A stretch of DNA of 64,000 nucleotides from Pseudoruminococcus massiliensis (GCF_900291955.1 NZ_OLMR01000001.1:558001-622000); one strand, 5' to 3'; shown: positions 25,835 to 35,224, counted from the stretch's first letter. The notes: generated by a model not told the origin, from the letters alone. Translations and numbers: made by a program.

Positions 25835-26470
25835 TTAAATCAGTTTTTTACCGCATTTAACGCAAAAACTTCCTGCTGTAGTATTTTGCGTTCCGCAATT
25901 TTGGCAGAATATAATATTATTTATCTCTTTTATCTTTGAAGGTAAAAGCTTGATAGCTTCTTCAACAGTTGTTGCCATTCCGTTGCGTATATATCCTGAG
26001 ATTTCTAAGGCATTATCCCAATAATCTTTTGGTATAACACAAACCTGAGTATTACTCATATATAGTTCAAGTGAGTTTAATTCTTCTACTGCTTTTTGAT
26101 ATTCTACAAGTTTAGATTGACACATACTGCGATATTGATTATCTTGTCGTATATATTCTTGATATTTACTTTTTTTAATAGTAGTTGCAATCGTACCCAA
26201 AATAGCAGCAATAACTAACCAAAAAATTCCTGCCATTGACGCATAGTACGAAATTATCATTATAATACCCATGACAGCTATAACATTGCTTATAACTCTA
26301 AATACAGAAGCAGCCACGATTTTATTATTTGCTTTATATATTTTAAAATCTACTTGTGGAGTATTCAAATAATCATTATACTGTGAAAGCTCATTTACAT
26401 TTTCTTTTAAAATTTTTCTCTTATTTATCAATTCAATAGAAAGATTTAATTTTTCAATAATATTTTCCAT
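25835..26470 (-). CDS. Membrane protein with C-terminal zinc ribbon
   Basis: 211 residues from the ATG at 26470. A cytoplasmic helical N-terminus (ENIIEKLNLSIELINKRKIL) is followed by a hydrophobic hairpin of two helices (VISNVIAVMGIIMIISYYA, GIFWLVIAAILGTIATT), a charged region and a terminal zinc ribbon with two CxxC pairs (FCQNCGTQNTTAGSFCVKCG). Such ribbon-tailed proteins are widespread and of unknown role. It is the last gene of a module with an XRE regulator and a lipoprotein. Confidence 0.7.
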   Translation of the reverse strand: MENIIEKLNLSIELINKRKILKENVNELSQYNDYLNTPQVDFKIYKANNKIVAASVFRVISNVIAVMGIIMIISYYASMAGIFWLVIAAILGTIATTIKKSKYQEYIRQDNQYRSMCQSKLVEYQKAVEELNSLELYMSNTQVCVIPKDYWDNALEISGYIRNGMATTVEEAIKLLPSKIKEINNIIFCQNCGTQNTTAGSFCVKCGKKLI

Positions 26471-26497
26471 AATTAACAACACCTTTCCTCTTCAAAT

Positions 26498-27445
26498 TCA
26501 ATTTGATATTTGGGGCACACCCCATGTATCTTTCGTAGTACTTAATTCTGTTACATTGTAATATTCTTTTTGAGATGTAACCTCATCAATAATCAAGCTA
26601 TCATAATTGTCTGAACTTTTATAATCTATATTTACATCCCAATTAATAGTAGCGTTACAGTCTAAGCTTATGTTATTTACGATTATCATAACATACCTTT
26701 TTTCTTTTCTTACATCATCTTCATATTTCTTACTTGTTACATTATAATCATACACTAACATAAGTTTGTTATACGCATCATTGCTGTATTTATCCTCAAA
26801 ATCACTTTTTAAAGATATTAAATAAGCAGATTTCAAACCTTTATTTTCATATGAATTGAATTTATATCCAGAAATCCAATCAAGGGGAAATCCCGCAAAA
26901 AAATTATCTCCCTCTTTCGCTGCAGTTACAACAGTTAATTTATCGTTTATTTCTGACTGCATTTCAGATAAATCTAAACCATCTATATTAGTTATAAATT
27001 CGGGACAATCTTTGATTGTGTAACTTTTCTTATTATTTAACACTGAATATCCTAATGTTTCTATACTATACGAATCATATACAGCCGTAACTTCAAAACT
27101 ATCACCATTTTTATATTTTTTATCCTCAATCTGATAATTAAAATTTTCTTTTATAATACTATCGCACGATGAGTTATCAGTAGATACAACTATATATGGT
27201 GAAGTTCCAGTATATGTAATTTTAAGTTTTTCAAATGGGTCTAAAACTTTTTCTGATGATTTAGAAAGTTCTGATATTTCAGATTTTGTTTCAGACGAAA
27301 ATACGACAGAAGATTCATATGAATTAGAACTTTCATCAAAATCATAGTTTTCTGATAAAACTTCTTCATTTTTCTGACAAGCTGCTAATGATGCCACAGA
27401 TGTAACAGCTAAAGCCAGAGAAACTAAAATTTTCAATTTTTTCAT
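26498..27445 (-). CDS. Lipoprotein of unknown function
   Basis: 315 residues. A clear lipoprotein signal (LAVTSVASLAACQKN, lipobox cysteine at residue 23) is followed by an acidic/serine-rich linker (to residue 70) and a mainly beta-rich domain of about 240 residues, ending VTSQKEYYNVTELSTTKDTW. I recognise no family. AGGAGTG precedes the ATG. It follows the XRE regulator gene by 24 bases and precedes the zinc-ribbon gene by 27, so these three probably form one unit. Confidence 0.7.
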   Translation of the reverse strand: MKKLKILVSLALAVTSVASLAACQKNEEVLSENYDFDESSNSYESSVVFSSETKSEISELSKSSEKVLDPFEKLKITYTGTSPYIVVSTDNSSCDSIIKENFNYQIEDKKYKNGDSFEVTAVYDSYSIETLGYSVLNNKKSYTIKDCPEFITNIDGLDLSEMQSEINDKLTVVTAAKEGDNFFAGFPLDWISGYKFNSYENKGLKSAYLISLKSDFEDKYSNDAYNKLMLVYDYNVTSKKYEDDVRKEKRYVMIIVNNISLDCNATINWDVNIDYKSSDNYDSLIIDEVTSQKEYYNVTELSTTKDTWGVPQISN

Positions 27446-27469
27446 AATTTAATCACTCCTAAAATAGAT

Positions 27470-27712
27470 TTATTTTTTTGTATCAATCAAAAACTTACAA
27501 TTTAATTCGGGGTTATCAGTTCTGCCAAGTAAAAAATCTACTGAAACATTAAAATAATCGCCAAAAGCAATTAACGTTTTATAATCAGCTTGGCGTACTT
27601 CTGTTTCATATCTACTAATATTATTTTGACTCATGTTTAAATCCATTGCTAACTTTACTTGAGATATTTTCTTTGTTTTTCGCAATTCTTTTAATCTAAA
27701 AATTTTTACCAC
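27470..27712 (-). CDS. XRE family helix-turn-helix regulator
   Basis: 80 residues: an HTH_3 domain covering almost the whole protein (LKELRKTKKISQVKLAMDL, MSQNNISRYETEVRQADYKT, YFNVSVDFLLGRTD). The start is uncertain: the GTG at 27712 lies within AGGGGTGG, which is itself the obvious ribosome site, and no ATG follows. A non-standard start a few codons in is possible. It likely regulates the lipoprotein/zinc-ribbon genes behind it. Confidence 0.8.
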   Translation of the reverse strand: MVKIFRLKELRKTKKISQVKLAMDLNMSQNNISRYETEVRQADYKTLIAFGDYFNVSVDFLLGRTDNPELNCKFLIDTKK

Positions 27713-27843
27713 CCCTAATATAATTATACTCTGGTAGTATAATGTAAATATCCCGTTTTGGGATATTTTAGGTAAAGTGCTTATTTTATGCTGAATTTAG
27801 TAAGAAATTATATAAAAATAATGCAAGAATGATATTTTTCTAC

Positions 27844-27890
27844 AAAAAAACGCCCACAGTTTTTAAATGTAAACTGTGGACGCTCATTTT
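27844..27890 (-). terminator. Terminator of the aroA-aroC-pheA operon
   Basis: GCGTCCACAGTTT / AAACTGTGGGCG on the minus strand followed by TTTTTTT, just beyond the pheA stop. Confidence 0.9.
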
Positions 27891-27909
27891 TCGATTTAAT
27901 ATTTTTCGC

Positions 27910-29046
27910 TTAGAAACGAAGCTCTTTATAGTTGCCTAAAAATGAAAATTCCGGAAGTTCTTCTGAAAGCGAACAAAGAAGATTTTTAATATGCTCGCTT
28001 TGTGCATTTCCTGTGAAATCAAGATAGAAAAGATATTCAAAACTCTTTCCAACCATAGGGCGGGATTCTATCTTAGTAAGATTTAAACCATGTGAGGAAA
28101 AGCGTGAAAGTACACTGCAAAGCGAACCTTTGACATGAGAAACAGAAAAACAAAGGCTTATTCTATCCGCATCATCGGAAATTATAGGATTTTTGGATAT
28201 TATTATAAAGCGTGTGCAGTTGTTCTCATCATTCTGTATACCCTCTGCAAATACCTTTAAGCCATATTCCTTAGCGGCATATGCTGAACAAACTGCTGAA
28301 AGGCTCTTATCGCCTTTTTCGGCAACCATTTTGGCAGCGGCTGATGTACTTGCATAAAGCATAGCTGAAAGTTTATGCTCATCTATAAACTTGGAGCATT
28401 GTGCCAATGCTTGGTCTTTTGAATATACTTCCTTAACATCAGAAAGCTCCGCTCCCTCAACTCCTGCTATGCAATGATTTATCTTTAAATCAACTGCACT
28501 TACTATGTAATAGCGGTATTGCAACATAAGGTCGTATACATCTATAACTGAACCAGCGGAGGAGTTTTCTATCGGAATAATACCATAATCTGCCTCTTTA
28601 TTTTCCAGTGCCTCAAACACACTGCTGAACTTTCCATAAAAAACAGGCTCGCTCTCAGGGAAAAGCTTCATCAAAGCTATGTGCGTATTTGAACCCGCAT
28701 TTCCAAAGCAAGCTACTTTTTCGTGGGTTTCATTGATTTTAGCCTTGCTATCTGCTGAATCAAAAAGCTTTCTAAGTTCTTTTCCTGAACCTATTATATC
28801 GTGCTGTAAGCCTCGGCTTATCTCCATTATATTTTGGAAAAGAATCCTTGTACAATCGGCATATCTGCCTGAATTTGCAGTAACCTTATCTATAATTTGC
28901 TGTTCTCTCTCATTATTGAAGATTGGCATATTGTTTTCTGCCTTATATCTTGCAACCTCTTCTGAACAGTTCATTCTGCGAAGCAGCAACTCAACAAGCT
29001 GGCTATCTATTTCGTCAATTTCTGCTCTTATATCCTTTAAATCCAT
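27910..29046 (-). CDS. pheA: Bifunctional chorismate mutase/prephenate dehydratase
   Basis: 378 residues from the ATG at 29046 (AAGGAAG 8 bases upstream); an ATG at 29073 also exists directly after the aroC stop. The chorismate mutase domain is residues 1-90 (LKDIRAEIDEIDSQLVELLLRRM). The prephenate dehydratase domain follows (ACFGNAGSNTHIAL, YGIIPIENSSAGSVIDVYDL, NNCTRFIIISKNP). A C-terminal ACT domain (CFSVSHVKGSLCSVLSRFSS) should bind phenylalanine for feedback, with ESRPMVGKSFEYLFYLDF as its signature. It converts chorismate to phenylpyruvate. Last gene of aroA-aroC-pheA. Confidence 0.94.
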   Translation of the reverse strand: MDLKDIRAEIDEIDSQLVELLLRRMNCSEEVARYKAENNMPIFNNEREQQIIDKVTANSGRYADCTRILFQNIMEISRGLQHDIIGSGKELRKLFDSADSKAKINETHEKVACFGNAGSNTHIALMKLFPESEPVFYGKFSSVFEALENKEADYGIIPIENSSAGSVIDVYDLMLQYRYYIVSAVDLKINHCIAGVEGAELSDVKEVYSKDQALAQCSKFIDEHKLSAMLYASTSAAAKMVAEKGDKSLSAVCSAYAAKEYGLKVFAEGIQNDENNCTRFIIISKNPIISDDADRISLCFSVSHVKGSLCSVLSRFSSHGLNLTKIESRPMVGKSFEYLFYLDFTGNAQSEHIKNLLCSLSEELPEFSFLGNYKELRF

Positions 29047-29073
29047 TCCGTAATCTTCCTTTTTATTTTTCAT

Positions 29074-30162
29074 TCATATGGTATACTTATCCATCATAAG
29101 GTCAAGTATTGCAATTGCTGTCGCATTCTCTATAACTGGTACTGCACGAACTACTATACAAGGGTCATGTCTGCCCTTTATCTCAAGCTCTGTATTTTCG
29201 TGAGTTTCAAGATTTACTGTGTTCTGCTTTTGAGATATAGAGGCTGTCGGTTTAATAGCCGCTCTGAAAATAATTGGCATACCCGAAGTGATTCCGCCGA
29301 GAATACCGCCATGATTGTTGGTTTCGGTCTTTATGGTATCTCCGTCATAAACAAAAGGGTCATTATTTTCACTTCCTTTATGCTTAGAACCCTCAAAGCC
29401 TGAACCGAACTCTATCCCCTTAACTGCTGGAACACCAAAAATCATAGACGCAATAACATTTTCAACGCCATCAAACATAGGAGAACCTATGCCGACAGGT
29501 ACACCTTTTATAGCACATTCTACAACGCCACCAATGCTATCCTGTGACATACGGCAATCCTCAATAAGCTCACGCATAGGCACTTCTGCACTTTCATCTA
29601 TAAGACAGAATTTTTCTGTTGAAAGTCTTTCTAAAAGCTCGTCTGATATATCTACTGGATTGAAAAGCTTATCTTCAACCGTTCCAACACTTGCTATATG
29701 AGCTGCAATTTTAATTCCACGATTTTCAAGAATTTGTCTTGAAACTGCTCCTGCAAATACAAGCGGTGCTGTTAATCTTCCCGAAAAATGTCCTCCGCCT
29801 CTGACATCATTAAAACCACCATAGCGGATATGTCCTGTATAGTCTGCGTGAGATGGTCTTGGCGAGGTCATAAGATTTCCGTAATCTTGAGAGCGTGTAT
29901 TTGTATTGCGAATTACAGCACAAAGTGGAGCACCTGTTGTTGTATCATTAAGCATACCCGAAAGGATTTCTGGCAAATCACTTTCTTTTCTCGGAGTAGC
30001 GGCTTTATCGTTGCCTGGTGCTCTCCTTGCCATTTGTGCTAAAAGCTTATCCATATCAATTTTTTTGCCCGCTGGAAGTCCATTTATTACAACACCTATG
30101 CCATTGCCATGACTTTCTCCGAAAATTGAAATTTCTATATTTTTACCCCATGTTGATGACAT
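29074..30162 (-). CDS. aroC: Chorismate synthase
   Basis: 362 residues from the ATG at 30162, 8 bases after GGAGGT and overlapping the aroA end by 20 bases. It makes chorismate from EPSP using reduced FMN. Motifs: FGESHGNGIGVVINGLPAG, ARRAPGNDKAATPRKESD, RPSHADYTGHIRYGG, DVRGGGHFSGRLTAPLV, CRMSQDSIGGVVEC and GRHDPCIVVRAVPV. The conserved histidines and the Arg-rich FMN site are present. Translation is probably coupled to aroA. Confidence 0.95.
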   Translation of the reverse strand: MSSTWGKNIEISIFGESHGNGIGVVINGLPAGKKIDMDKLLAQMARRAPGNDKAATPRKESDLPEILSGMLNDTTTGAPLCAVIRNTNTRSQDYGNLMTSPRPSHADYTGHIRYGGFNDVRGGGHFSGRLTAPLVFAGAVSRQILENRGIKIAAHIASVGTVEDKLFNPVDISDELLERLSTEKFCLIDESAEVPMRELIEDCRMSQDSIGGVVECAIKGVPVGIGSPMFDGVENVIASMIFGVPAVKGIEFGSGFEGSKHKGSENNDPFVYDGDTIKTETNNHGGILGGITSGMPIIFRAAIKPTASISQKQNTVNLETHENTELEIKGRHDPCIVVRAVPVIENATAIAILDLMMDKYTI

Positions 30163-31414
30163 TAGCGTTACCTCCAAGATTATTATAGTCCTCAAAGAAG
30201 CTCGGATATGATTTATTGATACTTTCTGCGTCTGTAATGATGACTGGCTCTGTTGCTCTTGTTGCCGCCACAGAAAGTGCCATAACTATTCTATGGTCAT
30301 TATAGCCCTGAACTGCTCCGCCATGAAGTGACTTAACACCGTTTATTCTTAAGCCGTCTGGCAGTTCTGTTATATCTGCACCAAGCTTATTTAAGCCCTC
30401 TGTAATTGCGTGAAGTCTGTCGCTTTCTTTTATGCGAAGTCTTGCTGCACCTGTAATGGTAGTTGTACCCTCCGCAAGTGCTGCTACAACTGCAAGAATC
30501 GGAACTAAATCAGGAATATTTTCTGCGTCAATTTCTATTCCATTAAGCTTATTATGCTTACAGCTAAGAACTTGTCCATTTATTGTTATATCCGCACCAA
30601 ATTGACGGAGTAATTGATATATAGCTTTATCGCCTTGATAAGATGCAGTATCAAGATTTTCTATGGAAACATTTCCACCTAAAGCCCCAGCCGCAAGGAA
30701 AAATGCTGCCTGCGACCAATCGCCCTCTATATTCAAATGCTGTGGTTTATAGCTTTGATTGCCATAAACCTTATAGCCATTTTCGGTTTCTATCGCTGTC
30801 ACACCAAATCTATACATAGCGGAAAGTGTCATATCAATATAGCTTTTGGATTCGAGAGAGGAAGTAACTACAATCTCACTATCAGCCTTTAAAAGCGGTA
30901 ATGCGAGAAGTAAACCTGTTATAAACTGTGAACTGACATTTCCAGGCACTTCAAATATTCCAGGCTTTAGCTGACCGTTTATAGAAAGTGGCAAACCACC
31001 CTCTGTTACACAATTTACGCCCGCCTTTGGCAAGCACTCAAGATAAATGCCGATAGGTCTTTCTGGAAGTCTGCCGTGACCTATGAATTTTGCTTTTACA
31101 TTGCCTGCTCCTACAACTGGAATCATAAATCTTAGTGTAGAGCCTGATTCTCCACAATCAAGAGTTGCTTCGGTATTTGTAAACATCATTTTTCCGTCAA
31201 TGGTAAGTCTTTTACCAATGAGCGAAACTGCTGCTCCAAGTTCCTTTACACAATCTATTGTGGCACGAATATCATTTGAAAGCTCGACTGGCTCCATTAC
31301 GCTTACTCCCTGAGCCAATGCCGCACAGATAACGGCTCTATGGGCAGCACTTTTTGACGGTGGAACAGCCACCAATCCTGAGAGCATTTTTGGTTCTAAT
31401 ACAACATTACTCAT
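30143..31414 (-). CDS. aroA: 3-phosphoshikimate 1-carboxyvinyltransferase (EPSP synthase)
   Basis: 423 residues. It joins shikimate 3-phosphate and phosphoenolpyruvate. Motifs: VPPSKSAAHRAVICAALA (substrate lysine, class with S-A-A-H-R), LDCGESGSTLRFMIPV, GHGRLPERPIG, GNVSSQFITGLLLALP, GDWSQAAFFLAAG, RIKESDRLHAITEGLNKLGA and YNDHRIVMALSVAA. The active-site phosphate loop reads G-E-S-G-S-T rather than G-N-A-G-T-A, a variant found in class II-type enzymes. First gene of the aroA-aroC-pheA operon, with its own promoter. Confidence 0.95.
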   Translation of the reverse strand: MSNVVLEPKMLSGLVAVPPSKSAAHRAVICAALAQGVSVMEPVELSNDIRATIDCVKELGAAVSLIGKRLTIDGKMMFTNTEATLDCGESGSTLRFMIPVVGAGNVKAKFIGHGRLPERPIGIYLECLPKAGVNCVTEGGLPLSINGQLKPGIFEVPGNVSSQFITGLLLALPLLKADSEIVVTSSLESKSYIDMTLSAMYRFGVTAIETENGYKVYGNQSYKPQHLNIEGDWSQAAFFLAAGALGGNVSIENLDTASYQGDKAIYQLLRQFGADITINGQVLSCKHNKLNGIEIDAENIPDLVPILAVVAALAEGTTTITGAARLRIKESDRLHAITEGLNKLGADITELPDGLRINGVKSLHGGAVQGYNDHRIVMALSVAATRATEPVIITDAESINKSYPSFFEDYNNLGGNANVINMG

Positions 31415-31445
31415 ATTTCCTCACCCTAAAACAATAATTAATATA

Positions 31446-31475
31446 ATTATAGCATAAAACAACTAAAAATGTCCA
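31446..31475 (-). promoter_or_regulatory. Promoter of aroA-aroC-pheA
   Basis: On the minus strand, TGGACA (31470-31475), 18-base spacer, TATAAT (31446-31451). The leader is only about 25 bases, so there is no room for an attenuator like that of the aroF operon. Confidence 0.6.
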
Positions 31476-31646
31476 TAAACTTTTACGAACACTTTGAATA
31501 TCGCATTTATGTTAAGAATAAATACTTTAGCACATACAAGAAATGTCTTAAAATTTAATGCTAATCAGTATTTAATAATATCATCTGTTGGAGTTTTCAA
31601 CTTAATGTGTTATTATAAGAATAGGATTGCTTTGAGGTGATTTATC

Positions 31647-32393
31647 TTGAAAAATAAAATTCTTCCCGCTCGTGAAACTATGGAACGAAGTTATGATACA
31701 AGTGGACTTATTATTTATCTATTCTTGATTCCATTTGCTATAATTATTTTACTTTTGCTTATAGTACTTATTATATTTACTCAAATAAAGCAAAGCCCTG
31801 AAAATTCTATTGATAATTCATATGATACTCAAAGTGTTGTATCATACAATTCTGAAGATGAAGAAAAGCTCTTGACTCTTGCCTCGGTTTATTCTCCACT
31901 TTCTGATGATTATAAACCAAGCCTTGAAAATTATAATGGGATAAAATATGATTCTACTCTTGAAGAACCGCTCTCTGCACTTATCAGTGCCGCAAAGGAG
32001 GACGGAGTTACTATTAAAGTTACTGGTGGATACATTTCTAAAAATGAACAGGATAAGCTATTTAAGTCAGAAGTAGAGCGTCTTATGCAAGAAAAGGATT
32101 ATTCTCAGGTTAAGGCTGAAACGGAAGCAGAAAAATCTATCCCTAAGGGCAATCATTACGATAGACAGACAGGACTTTCTATAACTCTTTCAACAGATGA
32201 TAATTATGCTTGGCTTGAGGCAAATGCCTATAAATATGGCTTTATCCAACGATATACAAAATCTGGTGAGGAGGAAACAAAGGTTAAGGCTGACAATTCG
32301 CTTTTTAGATATGTCGGAATAGAAAATGCTAAGAAAATACGCATACTTGGTATGACCTTAGATGAATATGTCGATTATGTCAACAGCAGATAA
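31647..32393 (+). CDS. VanY/M15B-like membrane protein lacking zinc ligands
   Basis: 248 residues from the TTG at 31647, with GAGGTGA 7 bases upstream. One N-terminal membrane helix (LIIYLFLIPFAIIILLLLIV) is followed by an extracytoplasmic domain that aligns by eye with M15B D,D-carboxypeptidases: VTGGYISKNEQDKLF, DRQTGLSITLS, WLEANAYKYGFIQRY, FRYVGIENA and LDEYVDYV. Where active enzymes have SEHQTGLAVD, this has DRQTGLSIT (His to Arg, Asp to Thr), and PWHYRYVG is replaced by SLFRYVG (His lost). All three zinc ligands are therefore missing. It is likely a non-catalytic peptidoglycan-binding or regulatory homologue. Confidence 0.75.
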   Translation: MKNKILPARETMERSYDTSGLIIYLFLIPFAIIILLLLIVLIIFTQIKQSPENSIDNSYDTQSVVSYNSEDEEKLLTLASVYSPLSDDYKPSLENYNGIKYDSTLEEPLSALISAAKEDGVTIKVTGGYISKNEQDKLFKSEVERLMQEKDYSQVKAETEAEKSIPKGNHYDRQTGLSITLSTDDNYAWLEANAYKYGFIQRYTKSGEEETKVKADNSLFRYVGIENAKKIRILGMTLDEYVDYVNSR

Positions 32394-32557
32394 ATTTCGC
32401 TGTGCGAAATAAACATTTATAAACTAATTTTTTTGTGATATTCTCCTAAAAATAAAATATTGTAAACTTTCTCTTTTATAAGTTTATGCTATATGTTATA
32501 ATAAAGCTTAGACACATATGTATATATGTCAAACATTAGAATCGGAGTGAATTAGTG

Positions 32558-33508
32558 ATGTATTATCTTGGAATCGACCTCGGCGGAACTAACATTGTCG
32601 CTGGCGTAGTTGACGAAAACTACAAAATTATCGCAAAGGAAAGCTGTAAGACAAATGTTCCACGACCAGAGGAAGAAATCTGTGACGATATGGCTCTTGT
32701 TGCAAAAAAGGCACTTGCAGCCGCTAAGCTTACAAATGACGATATTTCTTTCGTGGGTATTGGTGTTCCTGGTGCTGTTAACGGCGAAACAGGTATGATT
32801 GAATATGCTGCTAACCTCGGTTTCCATAACTGGCCTATCGTAAAGATGATGGAAGAAAGACTTGGAACTAAGGTTAAAATTGAAAATGATGCAAACGCTG
32901 CGGCTCTTGGTGAATATCTTGCTGGTGCAGCAAAAGGCTCTAAAAACGCTATCGCTATCACACTCGGAACAGGTGTAGGCGGCGGAATTATAATTGACGG
33001 CAAGATTTACAGCGGTTCAAACTTCGCAGGTGCAGAGCTTGGACATACTGTTATTGTATATAATGGCTGGAAGTGTGGCTGTGGCAGACATGGCTGTTGG
33101 GAAGCTTACGCTTCTGCTTCAGGTCTTATCAAGATGACAAAAGAAGCTATTCTTGCAGATAGCGAAAAGGGTGCTTGTATGCTTCGTCTTGTCGGCGGAG
33201 ATATTAACAAGGTAAACGGAATTACTGCTTTCAACGCTATGCGTGAAGGCGATGAATACGGCAAGAGCGTTGTTGATAAGTATATCAGCTATCTTGCTTG
33301 CGGTATTACTAATGTTATCAATGTATTTCAGCCTGATGTTCTTTGTATCGGTGGCGGTATCAGCAGAGAGGGCGAAACTCTCCTTGCTCCACTTCGTGCA
33401 ATCGTTGAAAAAGAACGCTATACAAAGCACAATAAAAAGCAGACAAAACTTTGTGCCGCTACTCTTGGCAATGACGCCGGCATTATCGGTGCAGCTTTCT
33501 TAGACTAA
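32558..33508 (+). CDS. glcK: ROK family glucokinase
   Basis: 316 residues from the ATG at 32558 (GGAGTGA 8 bases upstream; a GTG three bases earlier is also possible). It phosphorylates glucose with ATP. The phosphate motif LGIDLGGTNIVAGVVD, the catalytic KIENDANAAALGEYLAGAA, LGTGVGGGIIIDGKIYSG, ELGHTVI and the ROK zinc motif CGCGRHGCWEAYAS are all present. Codon choice (many GGT, AAG, CTT) suggests higher expression than its neighbours. Confidence 0.92.
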   Translation: MYYLGIDLGGTNIVAGVVDENYKIIAKESCKTNVPRPEEEICDDMALVAKKALAAAKLTNDDISFVGIGVPGAVNGETGMIEYAANLGFHNWPIVKMMEERLGTKVKIENDANAAALGEYLAGAAKGSKNAIAITLGTGVGGGIIIDGKIYSGSNFAGAELGHTVIVYNGWKCGCGRHGCWEAYASASGLIKMTKEAILADSEKGACMLRLVGGDINKVNGITAFNAMREGDEYGKSVVDKYISYLACGITNVINVFQPDVLCIGGGISREGETLLAPLRAIVEKERYTKHNKKQTKLCAATLGNDAGIIGAAFLD

Positions 33509-33542
33509 AATTCAACTTATAAAATTTTTAGGAGGAATTGAG

Positions 33543-34394
33543 ATGTCAGATAAAGTAAAAGAACAGTTTGAAAAAGAATTTTATGAAGAAGAATTTGAAT
33601 TATTAGTACTCACAAGTGAAGAATGTAAAGGTGCTATAATGTTAGACAATAAATACATTAATCCATCTGTCGATTTTGTTGCGAGTATAGATTGTAAAAC
33701 AGGAAAACTAATAAAATCTGAAGGTCGTTTAACATGGCTTATAAAAGATGAAAAATCTAGAAATGGCTATGGATATGATTTTGAAAAATATGGGATATAT
33801 AAGGTTCTTGTTAGAAAAAGTATTCCGATTAAGCTGGACAAATATCAATCAGAAATATGGAATAACAGATTTATGTTAGTAAAATTACTTGAAAAAGATG
33901 TTTTGAATAAGGATTTGCAAGAATTAAAAGAATATTATTTAAAGCCTGTAATTCTTGAAAATGATATGGGTACTTTTACTCTTAATAGATATTTTTCTTG
34001 GTTTGAATGTAATAATGTAGACTGGAATGGTGCAGATATACTTATATATTTGGAAGTAGATGAAAACTGTGATGAAACAGCAAATTCAGCTATGGCTACT
34101 TTACTTAAATATGCAAAGGATAAACAAAGCTTCGACCAAAAAAATCGTGAGTTTGCCGCAAAAGAATTACTTGATTTAGCAAATGATTGGCTTGAAGATA
34201 ACGAAGATGAAGACAAGCCAGATAAAATCACAAAAGAAATGTTTATAGATAACATTAAAATGTCTGAATTGTGTATATCACCAGATGGAAGTATAACATT
34301 ATTTTATGATGATGGAGATATGTTCTGGGGGCACACTATTCAAATAATTATAGATGAAAATGGTAACTATGAAAGTGCTGATATAGCAGGATAA
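33543..34394 (+). CDS. DUF2262-like domain protein
   Basis: 283 residues, soluble and acidic, with no signal peptide. The first part resembles the immunity-type proteins that carry DUF2262, and the C-terminus (MSELCISPDGSITLFYDDGD, then MFWGHTIQIIIDENG) matches the DUF2262 pattern DDGDxFWGH. The function is unknown; relatives are sometimes found in toxin-immunity clusters, but no toxin is seen nearby. AGGAGG precedes the ATG. It follows glucokinase by 34 bases without a terminator, so it may be co-transcribed. Confidence 0.6.
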   Translation: MSDKVKEQFEKEFYEEEFELLVLTSEECKGAIMLDNKYINPSVDFVASIDCKTGKLIKSEGRLTWLIKDEKSRNGYGYDFEKYGIYKVLVRKSIPIKLDKYQSEIWNNRFMLVKLLEKDVLNKDLQELKEYYLKPVILENDMGTFTLNRYFSWFECNNVDWNGADILIYLEVDENCDETANSAMATLLKYAKDKQSFDQKNREFAAKELLDLANDWLEDNEDEDKPDKITKEMFIDNIKMSELCISPDGSITLFYDDGDMFWGHTIQIIIDENGNYESADIAG

Positions 34395-34420
34395 TTTGAT
34401 ATTATAAGTAGCTAAATTAT

Positions 34421-34460
34421 AAAAAACTTCGCTTATTCTTATGAATTGGCGAAGTTTTTG
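34421..34460. terminator. Bidirectional terminator between DUF2262 and S4-domain genes
   Basis: AAAAACTTCGC / GCGAAGTTTTT around a 16-base loop, between convergent genes. Confidence 0.85.
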
Positions 34461-34462
34461 CT

Positions 34463-35224
34463 TTAAATATACTTTTTTACATCTACAAAAAGTCTGCCCT
34501 TTCGGCTTTTGCCTGAAATTCCGACAACCTCTGCTTTACCCTTTCCACGCATAGAAATTTTATCGCCTGCCTTAACCTCTTTTGAAGTATCTGTACAGAC
34601 AAGCCAATTAAGCGACACCGCTCCTTTTGTAATAAATTCCGCAGATTTTGTTCTTGAAAGTCCGAAACACTCTGCTGAAATGCTGTCTAAACGCATAGAA
34701 CTTACATTTATGCTTATATCCTGAGTTTTCAGAACAGGTACTTCATAGCTTTCGCTTTCTCGGATTTCAGCATTATATCTGCCGACCTTTTTCAGATTAA
34801 ATTCTACAAATTCTGAAATGGAATTATGACAGAAAAATTGTGCTTTATCTTCATTTATAATTATATCACCTATCATCTCACGCTTTATTCCAAGTCCCAT
34901 AAGTGAGCCAAGAATATCTCTGTGTGTAAACTCTGCATTAGAGGAAATAACTGAATAAAGCTTAATCGGCAAGCCCTCATCATTGCAATATTCGTTATCC
35001 CTGACACGACAAAGCCTTCGTTCGGCATCATCAAAACCGCCGACAAAATCTATATATCCACGAAATTCTTCTACTTTGGAAATTAGAGTTTGTTCCGCAG
35101 GTGTCAGAAAATGTGAATATTCAACAGAGTAGGTTTTTTCACTTCTTGCGATAAGGTCGCTGATTTTTCTGAGTAGAATTTTCTGTTCATCAATGGTTGT
35201 ATATTTAGCTGTGAAATCTTTCAT
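34463..35224 (-). CDS. ylmH: YlmH-like RNA-binding protein with S4 domain
   Basis: 253 residues. The N-terminal and middle part (FLTPAEQTLISKVEEF, GGFDDAERRLCRV, HRDILGSLMGLGIKREMIGD and FFCHNSISEFVEFNLKKVG) and a C-terminal S4 domain (RLDSISAECFGLSRTKSAEF, then GDKISMRGKGKAEV) are those of YlmH. That protein is linked to cell division and to rescue of stalled 50S subunits carrying peptidyl-tRNA in Bacillus. It stands apart from the usual sepF-ylmG-divIVA neighbourhood here. GGGGAT precedes the ATG. Confidence 0.88.
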   Translation of the reverse strand: MKDFTAKYTTIDEQKILLRKISDLIARSEKTYSVEYSHFLTPAEQTLISKVEEFRGYIDFVGGFDDAERRLCRVRDNEYCNDEGLPIKLYSVISSNAEFTHRDILGSLMGLGIKREMIGDIIINEDKAQFFCHNSISEFVEFNLKKVGRYNAEIRESESYEVPVLKTQDISINVSSMRLDSISAECFGLSRTKSAEFITKGAVSLNWLVCTDTSKEVKAGDKISMRGKGKAEVVGISGKSRKGRLFVDVKKYI

